A DNA stretch of 64,000 nucleotides from Arthrobacter horti (GTDB lineage: Bacteria; Actinomycetota; Actinomycetes; Actinomycetales; Micrococcaceae), in contig NZ_JAVALS010000001.1 in the NCBI RefSeq assembly GCF_030731045.1, forward strand, positions 746,532 to 810,531, written 5' to 3'. Position numbers and translations under genes: made by a program. Positions 57,569 to 64,000 of this stretch are shown here, in pieces. The notes under the pieces were generated by a model. It was not told where the DNA came from. It was given only the letters and a program-made list of their open reading frames with translations, and searched no databases. Position 1 is the first letter of the stretch. Each line of letters begins with the position of its first letter.

Positions 57569-58598
57569 CGGCGCTCTCCCCCTTCATGTTCCCGGCGGCG
57601 CTCGGGCCGCCGACGGCCAGCAGGCCGCGTTCGTGGGCGTGGCAGCGCACCTCGTGGTCGCCGTGGATCCGCAGGAGCGGACGTTCCTCGCGGCAGAGGC
57701 CCTCAGGCAGCAGCTTGGCGACTTCGCAGCGTTCCGCGAAGAGGCAGCCCTTGGGCAGATCCAGGAGGGCCGGCGGGGAGCCCGGGATCGGCTTCAGACG
57801 GCCGGTCTCGTCACTCAGAGCCGGCATGGACGCCATGAGACCTCGGGTGTACGGGTGGCCCGGTTCACGGAAGATCGTCCGCACCGGGGCCTGCTCCACG
57901 CACTGGCCGCCGTACATGACGACGACGCGCTGGCAGAGCTCGGCCACGACACCCAGGTCGTGGGTGACGAAGATGACCGCGGAGTTGGTCTCCTGCTGAA
58001 GGCCGGAGATGAGATCGAGGATCTGAGCCTGGACGGTCACGTCCAGGGCCGTGGTGGGCTCGTCGGCGATGAGGAGTTCGGGCTCGCAGACCAGTGCCAT
58101 GGCGATCATGGCGCGCTGGCGCATGCCGCCGGAGAACTCATGGGGGTAGGAGTCTGCGCGGCTGCGGGCGGCGGGGATGCCGACGCGGCCCAGCATGTCC
58201 ACGGCAACCTCCTTGGCAGCCTTCTTGCTCACCTGGTTGTGCACCCGGTACGCCTCCGCGATCTGCTCCCCGACCGTGTAGAAGGGGTGCATCGCGGACA
58301 GCGGGTCCTGGAAGATCATGCCGATCTTCTTGCCGCGGTACTCGCGCATGCGATTCTCGCTCAGGGAGATGAGATCGGTGCCTTCGAAGTCGATGGTGCC
58401 GCTGACCCGGGCCTTGCTGTCCTTGAAGAGACCCATGATGGCCTGGGTGGTCACCGACTTGCCGGAGCCGGACTCCCCCACGAGCCCGACGGTCTCGCCG
58501 CGCTCGAGGGAGAGGTCCATGCCGTTGACGGCGGAGACGAGCCCGTCATCCGTGGGGAACTCGACGTGGAGGTCCTTGACGCTGAGGAAGCTTGTCAC
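57561..58598 (-). CDS. Peptide/nickel-type ABC transporter ATP-binding protein (OppD/DppD)
   Basis: First ATPase of the importer. The 345-residue protein has Walker [40 protein letters not shown], signature [15 protein letters not shown], Walker [17 protein letters not shown] and the C-terminal [20 protein letters not shown] Cys region. The GTG start overlaps the last base of the dppB stop codon (TAGTG), and its 3' end overlaps oppF, so the ATPases are translationally coupled. Confidence 0.93.
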   Translation of the reverse strand: MTSFLSVKDLHVEFPTDDGLVSAVNGMDLSLERGETVGLVGESGSGKSVTTQAIMGLFKDSKARVSGTIDFEGTDLISLSENRMREYRGKKIGMIFQDPLSAMHPFYTVGEQIAEAYRVHNQVSKKAAKEVAVDMLGRVGIPAARSRADSYPHEFSGGMRQRAMIAMALVCEPELLIADEPTTALDVTVQAQILDLISGLQQETNSAVIFVTHDLGVVAELCQRVVVMYGGQCVEQAPVRTIFREPGHPYTRGLMASMPALSDETGRLKPIPGSPPALLDLPKGCLFAERCEVAKLLPEGLCREERPLLRIHGDHEVRCHAHERGLLAVGGPSAAGNMKGESADV

Positions 58599-59599
58599 TA
58601 GTTGATCCTCACTCGGGGGTCGATGGCCGCGTAGACCAGGTCGACGACGACGCTGGCGACGATGATGAAGAACGCCGCGAGCATGGTGATGGCCATGGTG
58701 ACGGGAAGGTCACCCGAGGTGGCGGCGTGCACCGCAGTGAAGCCGAGTCCCGGCACCGAGAAGATCTGCTCGGTCAGCACGGCGCCGCCGAGGAGGCCGC
58801 CGATGTCCATGCCGAGCATGGTGACCACGGGGGTGATACCGGCGCGGACGCCGTGCTTGAACACGATCGAGCGGCGCGCCAGGCCTTTGGCCCGGGCGGT
58901 GCGCATGAAGTCCTCGTTGAAGGTCTCGATCATATTGCTGCGGGTCACGCGGATGTACTGGGCGCTGAACAGGATGGCGATGGCCAGCCACGGCAGCAGG
59001 TAGTTGAGGACCCAGGCCCAGGGACCGGCCGCCCCGAAGGGGCTGTTGATGCTGTTGCTCGTGAAGGGCAGGACGTGGAGGATGCCCACGAAAACCAGGA
59101 GGAGCACCAGGCCGGTGACCGGGATGGGAAGGGAGACGCCCACGGAGGCGCCGCCCACGATGATGCGGTCAGCCGCCTTCCCCTTGCGCATGGCCGCCAG
59201 CAGGCCCAGTCCGACGCCTGCGATGGTCCACAGGACCACCGCACCGATGGCGATGGACAGCGTGAACGGCAGCGCGTTGGCGATCATGTCCGTGACGTTC
59301 TCATTGGTCTGGAAGGACTTTCCGAGGCACGGCCACGCGCAGGCGGATTCGGCGCCGGGGGCGCCGATCATCCGGGGCATGATGAAGCCGGACATGTACG
59401 TCAGGTACTGCACGAAGAAGGGCTTGTCGAGGCCGAGGGCGATCCTGGCCTGTTCCACGCGGTCCGGGGTGCACTCCTGGCCGCATGCGGCGGAGGCCGG
59501 ATCGGCAGGGCCGAAGTGGAACAGGCTGAAGGTGATGAAGCTGACCACGATCAGCAGCAGCAGCATCGCGCCGAGCCTGCGCAAGAGGAAGGCGATCAT
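58598..59599 (-). CDS. Peptide-type ABC transporter permease (DppB/OppB)
   Basis: A 333-residue inner-membrane permease with six predicted helices. It begins MIAFLLRRLGAMLLLLIVVS, and the first periplasmic loop is long and contains four Cys in ASAACGQECTPDRVEQ and ESACAWPCLGKSF. The cytoplasmic EAA loop reads FMRTARAKGLARRSIVFKHG, and GGAVLTEQIFSVPGLG matches the family. It starts two bases after the binding-protein stop. The extra cysteines are unusual for DppB. Confidence 0.92.
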   Translation of the reverse strand: MIAFLLRRLGAMLLLLIVVSFITFSLFHFGPADPASAACGQECTPDRVEQARIALGLDKPFFVQYLTYMSGFIMPRMIGAPGAESACAWPCLGKSFQTNENVTDMIANALPFTLSIAIGAVVLWTIAGVGLGLLAAMRKGKAADRIIVGGASVGVSLPIPVTGLVLLLVFVGILHVLPFTSNSINSPFGAAGPWAWVLNYLLPWLAIAILFSAQYIRVTRSNMIETFNEDFMRTARAKGLARRSIVFKHGVRAGITPVVTMLGMDIGGLLGGAVLTEQIFSVPGLGFTAVHAATSGDLPVTMAITMLAAFFIIVASVVVDLVYAAIDPRVRIN

Positions 59600-59601
59600 G
59601 A

Positions 59602-61320
59602 TTACTTCTCCACGCCCACTTCACTGAGGTCGATGGAACCGAAGAAGTATCCGACCTGGGCGTTGTGGATCTTGGATCCGACCACGCTCAGGGTGTAGCT
59701 GTGCACGAACGGAACCAGCGGGGTCTGCTCCATGGCCTTGTTGTAGACGTCGAACCACTTCTTGCCGAGTTCGTCCTTGCTGCCGTTCTGGCTGCGGAGG
59801 TCGAACATCTCCTTGGAGAGGGTGGTGTCGTAGAAACGCGGGATGTTGGAGAATCCCCAGGTCTTTCCGTCGATGGACGGGCCGACGCCCGGGTCCACGG
59901 TGAAACGGGCGGAGGAGCTGTCCGCACCACCGCACCAGCCGGAGCGGGCGATGTCCGGCATGTTGTCGCCGGCCAGGGTGGTGTAGTAGTTCGCGGCCGG
60001 GATCGGCTGGAGCTGGAGGTCGATGCCGAGCTCCTTGAAGTTCTGCTGCAGCACCGTGCCGATGTTCTTGTACCGCGGAGCCGAGTTGGCGTAGCCGTAG
60101 CTCAGGGTCTTCGGGACCGTCTTGCCCTGGAGCAGCTTCTTGGCCTCATCCAGCTTGGGCTTGCCGCTGGGGTCGAGGTCGGTGACGGGAGCCTGGTAGC
60201 CGGCCATCTTGTCCGTCAGCTGGGACTGGGCGATCTGGCCGAAGCGCTGGCCACCGTACTGGACCTGCATGGCGTTGCGGTCCATCGCCAGGGACAGGGC
60301 CTTGCGGACATCGGGGTCCTTGACGCTCTGGGTGTTGAAGGCGATGATGTCGATGCAGCCGAGGAAGCCGCCGGCCAGACGGGACTTCACGTCGGCGTCA
60401 TTCAGCTTCGCGGTGTCCGAGGCCTGCAAGGCGCCGTTGGAGTCCAGCGTGATCGCGGTCGGGTCCGAGTTGGAGATCAGCTGCTGGCTGATGGTGGACT
60501 GGGACGTGGACAGCGAGAAGGTGAAGGAGTCCGGCAGGGCGCTGCGGTTGGGGTCGGTGGAGGCGTCCCAGTTGGGGTTGCGCTCCAGGACCAGCTGGCG
60601 GCCGCGCTCGTAGCTCTTGACCTTGTACGGGCCGGAGGACACCGGGTGGTTGGTGTAGTCCAGCTTGGTGTCCTTGGCCTGCGGCACCGGGGCGGAGTTC
60701 GACCGGGAGGCGAGAGCCGGGAAGTCCGGGTTCGGCTGCTTGAGGTGGAAGACGATCGTGGAGTCGTCAGGGGTCTCCACCGACTTCAGATCGCCGCCCT
60801 GGTACGGGCCCTTGTAGCCGTCATCGGCCAGTGCCGAGTCGAGTTCCTGAGGGGCCTGGGTGTAGACATCGCGGGCGTAGGTGCGCTCGATGCCGTACTT
60901 GATGTCCTTGGACGTGATGGGGCTGCCGTCCTCGAACTTGACACCCTTCTTCAGGGTGTAGGTCCAGCTCATGCCGTCGGCGGACGCCTTTCCGGTGTCC
61001 GTGGCCAGATCGGGGACGATCTTGGGCGGCTGACCGGCGGTCTCCTTGGCCATGGTCAACGTGCGGTAGTACAGCTGACCGACGTTGGCCGTCTGCACGT
61101 AGTTGCTGTTGCCCGGGTCCAGGGTGGCGAAGTCGGCGGACATCAGCACGTTGACGTTGCCCCCCTTGTCCTTGAAGCCGTCCTTCACGATCAGTGGCGC
61201 GTAGGGATCCGCCTTGCTCGTGGAGGAGCCACCGTTCGCGGTGGATCCGCCGGAGCAGCCGGCCAGCGCGAGGGCCAGGATCGCGATCGATCCGATGGTG
61301 GCCGAAGCACGCATCTTCAT
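59602..61320 (-). CDS. Solute-binding lipoprotein, family 5 (peptide/nickel type)
   Basis: Captures the substrate outside the cell for the DppBC-OppDF importer. With ATG 61320 (GGAGAG upstream) it has 572 residues: a signal peptide with lipobox LALAGC and lipidated Cys22, a Ser/Gly linker, then the SBP_bac_5 fold (YRTLTMAKETAGQPPKIVPD, LATDTGKASADGMSWTYTLK, KGVKFEDGSPITSKDIKYGI, VRKALSLAMDRNAM). It lies between the two permease genes, which is an unusual order. The ligand cannot be inferred from sequence alone. Confidence 0.93.
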   Translation of the reverse strand: MKMRASATIGSIAILALALAGCSGGSTANGGSSTSKADPYAPLIVKDGFKDKGGNVNVLMSADFATLDPGNSNYVQTANVGQLYYRTLTMAKETAGQPPKIVPDLATDTGKASADGMSWTYTLKKGVKFEDGSPITSKDIKYGIERTYARDVYTQAPQELDSALADDGYKGPYQGGDLKSVETPDDSTIVFHLKQPNPDFPALASRSNSAPVPQAKDTKLDYTNHPVSSGPYKVKSYERGRQLVLERNPNWDASTDPNRSALPDSFTFSLSTSQSTISQQLISNSDPTAITLDSNGALQASDTAKLNDADVKSRLAGGFLGCIDIIAFNTQSVKDPDVRKALSLAMDRNAMQVQYGGQRFGQIAQSQLTDKMAGYQAPVTDLDPSGKPKLDEAKKLLQGKTVPKTLSYGYANSAPRYKNIGTVLQQNFKELGIDLQLQPIPAANYYTTLAGDNMPDIARSGWCGGADSSSARFTVDPGVGPSIDGKTWGFSNIPRFYDTTLSKEMFDLRSQNGSKDELGKKWFDVYNKAMEQTPLVPFVHSYTLSVVGSKIHNAQVGYFFGSIDLSEVGVEK

Positions 61321-61340
61321 TTCTCTCCTAAGGGTGATTG

Positions 61341-62342
61341 TCAATTGCGAGAGGACTTGGGATCCAGGGCGTCGCGGACCGCGTCGCCGAGGAGGTTGAA
61401 CGCCAGCACGGTGATGATCAGCGCGATGCTGGGCACGGCGAGGAACCACGGGTCATTCAGGTACCAATTGCCTTGCTGGGCGGCGTTGAGCATCTGACCC
61501 CACGACGGCGTGGGGTCCTTGACGCCGACGCCGAGGAAGGACAGCGCGGCCTCGGCCGTGATGTTGGTGGGGATCATCATGGTGGCGTACACCAGGACGA
61601 CGCCGGCCACGTTCGGGATGATCTGCTTGAGGATCATGGACAGGTGGCTGGTGCCGAAGGACCGCGCCGCTTCGATGTACTCCTGCTCACGGATGCTGAG
61701 CACCTGGCCGCGGACGATGCGGGCGAGGTAGGCCCATCCGAAGAAGCCCAGGACCACCACCAGAGAGGTGATCGGCACGAAGCTGCCTTGCGCCAGGGGC
61801 GAGTCCTTCAGCCTCGACTGAAGGATCGGGGCGATGGACAGCACCAGCAGCAGATGCGGGAAGGCGAGAAACAAATCGATCAGACGACTGATGACTGAAT
61901 CGATCTTTCCACCGAAATAGCCGGCCGCGGCACCCAGGACGGTTCCGAGGATCACGGAGACGATGGTGGACAGCAGGGCGATGATCAGAGAGACCTGAGC
62001 GCCGTAGGCCAGACGGGCGAAGAGGTCGCGGCCGAGGCCGGGCTCCACGCCGAGCCAGTGTTCGGCCGAGGGGAACATGTAGCCCGGCAACGGGAGGCCG
62101 GGATTCTCAAAGGCGTCCAGTACATCCGGGCCGGTGTTGGTGGCGTCCGGATTCTGGCCTTCAATGGCGGTCAGGACCGGGGCCAGCAGGGCGAACAGGA
62201 CCATCAGAATGACGATGGCCAGGCTCACCATGGCGATCTTGCTCCGGCGAATGCGCATCCACGCGGTACCGAGCAGGGAGCGCCCTGTGACAAGTTTCGG
62301 GGCGCCCTCCGGGGGCGCGGTAGCCGTTGCGGCAGTACTCAT
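61341..62342 (-). CDS. Peptide-type ABC transporter permease (DppC/OppC)
   Basis: A 333-residue permease. The N-terminal OppC_N segment (SLLGTAWMRIRRSKIAMVSL, first helix) is followed by a periplasmic loop and the five-helix core, with EAA loop EAARSFGTSHLSMILKQIIP and AALSFLGVGVKDPTPSWGQM. First gene of the operon, with start ATG 62342 and GAAGGAAATC upstream. The binding-protein gene follows 20 bases later. Confidence 0.93.
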   Translation of the reverse strand: MSTAATATAPPEGAPKLVTGRSLLGTAWMRIRRSKIAMVSLAIVILMVLFALLAPVLTAIEGQNPDATNTGPDVLDAFENPGLPLPGYMFPSAEHWLGVEPGLGRDLFARLAYGAQVSLIIALLSTIVSVILGTVLGAAAGYFGGKIDSVISRLIDLFLAFPHLLLVLSIAPILQSRLKDSPLAQGSFVPITSLVVVLGFFGWAYLARIVRGQVLSIREQEYIEAARSFGTSHLSMILKQIIPNVAGVVLVYATMMIPTNITAEAALSFLGVGVKDPTPSWGQMLNAAQQGNWYLNDPWFLAVPSIALIITVLAFNLLGDAVRDALDPKSSRN

Positions 62343-62375
62343 GATTTCCTTCTCAGCGGCGAAGCGTTCCAGTAC

Positions 62376-62405
62376 TGTATACCAAAATTGCTGTGACCCA
62401 TGCAA
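62376..62405 (-). promoter_or_regulatory. Promoter of the dpp/opp operon with GntR-like site
   Basis: Minus strand: -35 TTGCAT (62400-62405), 18-base spacer, -10 TATACA (62376-62381). The bases TGGTATACA around the -10 resemble the TTGTATACAA-type operators of GntR/FCD regulators. Confidence 0.5.
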
Positions 62406-62481
62406 CAGTCAGATGAGATCCGGTTCTCAATTCAAGGGTCCAGCTCGCATCATGCCCAGCTTCAGGAGTACCGTGAGATCT

Positions 62482-62504
62482 TTTGGATACCAAAGCCCTA
62501 GAGT
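62482..62504 (+). promoter_or_regulatory. Promoter of the divergent amidohydrolase with inverted repeat
   Basis: TAGAGT (62499-62504) lies six bases before ATG 62511. TTTGG-ATA-CCAAA (62482-62494) lies in the spacer and shares ATACCAAA with the opposite promoter, so one regulator could control both units. Confidence 0.5.
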
Positions 62505-62510
62505 GGTGGC

Positions 62511-63980
62511 ATGAAGACCCTCTTGACCTCGGCATTCGTTCTGGCCCATGGGCCCTCCGGACACGGGTTACTCCGCGACGGAGCGGTCCTGGTGGAGGAC
62601 CGGCGGGTGGCATGGGTGGGCCCTCGAGAAGAGGCCCCCGTGGCGGAAGCCCACCGCATCCTCGGGCTGGGACAGTCGCTCCTCATGCCCGGCCTGATCG
62701 ACCTCGACGCCCTGGCCGACATCGACCACCTCATCCTCGACTCCTGGTGCGATGACGAACACTCGGCCCGGCTGCGCTGGTCCGAGGAGTACCTGCGCTC
62801 CGCGCGTCACGACGTTCTCACGGCCGAGGAGCGCAGCACGATGCGGCGCTATGCCCTGGCCCAGCTGGCCCTGCACGGCATCACGAGCTTCATGCCGATC
62901 GCCGCCGAGGTCAACACCGCCTGGGCCGAGACCCACGACGATCTCCTGGACCTGGCCCGGACCGCGTCCAAGCTGGGACTGCGCGGCTTCGTGGGCCCCT
63001 CCTACCGCTCGGGGGTGCACGCGACCACCGCGGACGGCGGGCACGTGATCGCGTTCGACGACGAGGAGGGCCGCCGTGGTTTCGAGGAGGCCGTGCGCTT
63101 TCTGGACACCGTGGAGGAACTGGCCGATCCGCTCCTGACCGGCGTTCTGATGCCCTGCCGGATCGAGACGGTCCGCGAGGAGCTCCTGGCGGAGACCGCA
63201 CGCATCGCCGCAGAGCGTGGCGTCCTGGTCCGCGTCCACGCTCTTCAAGGCCTGAGCGAACGGTCCGAGGTCCTGCGCGAACACGGCACCACTCCCCTGG
63301 AGCTGCTGGAACGCACGGGTCTGCTCAACGACCGTCTCCTCATCGCACACGGCGTCTACCTGGACATCCATGACGCGGTGCACGGCGAAGACCGCGGCGA
63401 TCTGGCGACGCTCGCGGAAGCGGGGGCCTCCATCATCCACTGCCCCCTGACCAACACACGGTACGCGGATCACCTGGTCAGGCTGGGCCGCTATCTCGAT
63501 GCCGGGGTACAGATCTGCCTGGGCACCGACTCCTTCCCGCCGGACCTCATCCGCGGTATCGATGCCGGGATCCACGTGGCGCAGGAGCAGTACGGCGAGC
63601 CGGCGAACCACTTCACCGCCGACTACATCAACGCGGCCACCCTGGGCGGCGCACGCGCACTGCACCGGCCCGATCTGGGGCGCCTGGAGTCCGGGGCCAC
63701 CGCGGACCTCGTGGCGTTCGCCCTGGACGACTTCAGAGCCGGCCCCGTGGAGGATCCGATCCGCAGCCTTTTGCTCTCCGGGACCGGGCGCGACTGCCGG
63801 TTCAGCATGGTTGACGGCAGAATCGTCACACAGGACGGACTGATCCCGGGCGTCGACCTGGAACAGCTCCGCCGGGACGGCCAGGCGGTCTTCGACAAGC
63901 TCCGCGGCGCCTACACGGAGCGGGACCACCTGGCAGGGTCCGTGGACGAACTGTTCCCGCCGGTCTTCCCCGTGCACTGA
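62511..63980 (+). CDS. Amidohydrolase-superfamily protein with altered metal site
   Basis: A 489-residue protein of the chlorohydrolase/deaminase branch. The usual HxH after PG(L/F) is replaced: PGLIDLDALADIDHLILD (residues 60-77) offers Asp64, Asp66, Asp70 and His73. Later elements are kept: the His in VRVHALQGL, the His in LIAHGVYLD, IIHCPLTNTRYADHL and the Asp in LGTDSFPPDLI. The C-terminal strand region (LESGATADLVAFALDDFRAG) is normal. It is divergent from the importer operon and probably in the same pathway. The reaction is unknown. The HxH change could mean one metal, a different metal site, or loss of hydrolase activity. Confidence 0.85.
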   Translation: MKTLLTSAFVLAHGPSGHGLLRDGAVLVEDRRVAWVGPREEAPVAEAHRILGLGQSLLMPGLIDLDALADIDHLILDSWCDDEHSARLRWSEEYLRSARHDVLTAEERSTMRRYALAQLALHGITSFMPIAAEVNTAWAETHDDLLDLARTASKLGLRGFVGPSYRSGVHATTADGGHVIAFDDEEGRRGFEEAVRFLDTVEELADPLLTGVLMPCRIETVREELLAETARIAAERGVLVRVHALQGLSERSEVLREHGTTPLELLERTGLLNDRLLIAHGVYLDIHDAVHGEDRGDLATLAEAGASIIHCPLTNTRYADHLVRLGRYLDAGVQICLGTDSFPPDLIRGIDAGIHVAQEQYGEPANHFTADYINAATLGGARALHRPDLGRLESGATADLVAFALDDFRAGPVEDPIRSLLLSGTGRDCRFSMVDGRIVTQDGLIPGVDLEQLRRDGQAVFDKLRGAYTERDHLAGSVDELFPPVFPVH

Positions 63981-64000
63981 GGCTTCCCCTCGCACTGGGG

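Overview
The window is high-G+C actinobacterial chromosome, most likely from the Micrococcaceae (Arthrobacter-like). The evidence is the gene order of the division and cell-wall (dcw) cluster, DivIVA/SepF/YggT downstream of ftsZ, the garA-ftsR-DUF151-merR block, and a MurE whose specificity motif reads DDDPHDE rather than the DAP-type DNPR. That motif fits the L-lysine peptidoglycan of Arthrobacter relatives. No tRNA, rRNA, insertion sequence, prophage or CRISPR array was seen. Most of the window is conserved core genome.

Layout. 1-5.5 kb: start of a glutamine synthetase (glnA2, cut by the window edge), panB, a tiny SPOR-like protein, map, polyphosphate glucokinase, then nrdR and hisD on the minus strand. 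5.5-30 kb: one long minus-strand series read from right to left: mraZ, rsmH, ftsL, ftsI, murE, murF, mraY, murD, ftsW, murG, murC, ftsQ, ftsZ, pgeF, yggS, sepF, yggT, divIVA, lspA, an RluA-family synthase and dnaE. Many of the genes overlap by 4-8 bases, so precursor synthesis, lipid-II assembly and septation are probably translationally coupled. 30-51 kb: a region broadly syntenic with the mycobacterial Rv2169c-Rv2187 segment: DUF3040 protein, dinB, a lipoprotein, polyprenyl synthase, an Rv2175c-type DNA-binding protein, a LysM/SLT murein hydrolase, a PASTA kinase (PknL-like), a MarR/ABC-exporter pair, class II DAHP synthase, a PlsC-like acyltransferase, an esterase, a ROK glucokinase, a FadD15-like ligase and pyruvate carboxylase. 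51-55 kb: an orphan ParA-like ATPase, then the block MerR (Rv1830 type), DUF151 nuclease, FtsR, GarA/OdhI and GcvH.

55-64 kb is the most accessory-looking part. It holds a six-gene minus-strand operon (DppC, solute-binding lipoprotein, DppB, OppD, OppF, CodA-like deaminase) and a divergent amidohydrolase that lacks the usual HxH metal motif. This looks like an uptake-and-deamination/hydrolysis unit for an amine, amide or pyrimidine-like compound whose identity cannot be read from the sequence.

Regulation visible in the DNA. A MerR-type inverted repeat lies inside the ftsZ promoter, and its likely reader FtsR is encoded 38 kb away in the same window. There are MraZ-type 10-bp-phased repeats before mraZ, a CRP/GlxR-like site before pyc, and palindromes at the fadD15-like and MarR/ABC promoters. 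Ten genes have a TANNNT -10 element exactly 6 or 7 bases before the start codon and mostly no ribosome-binding site, which suggests leaderless transcripts.
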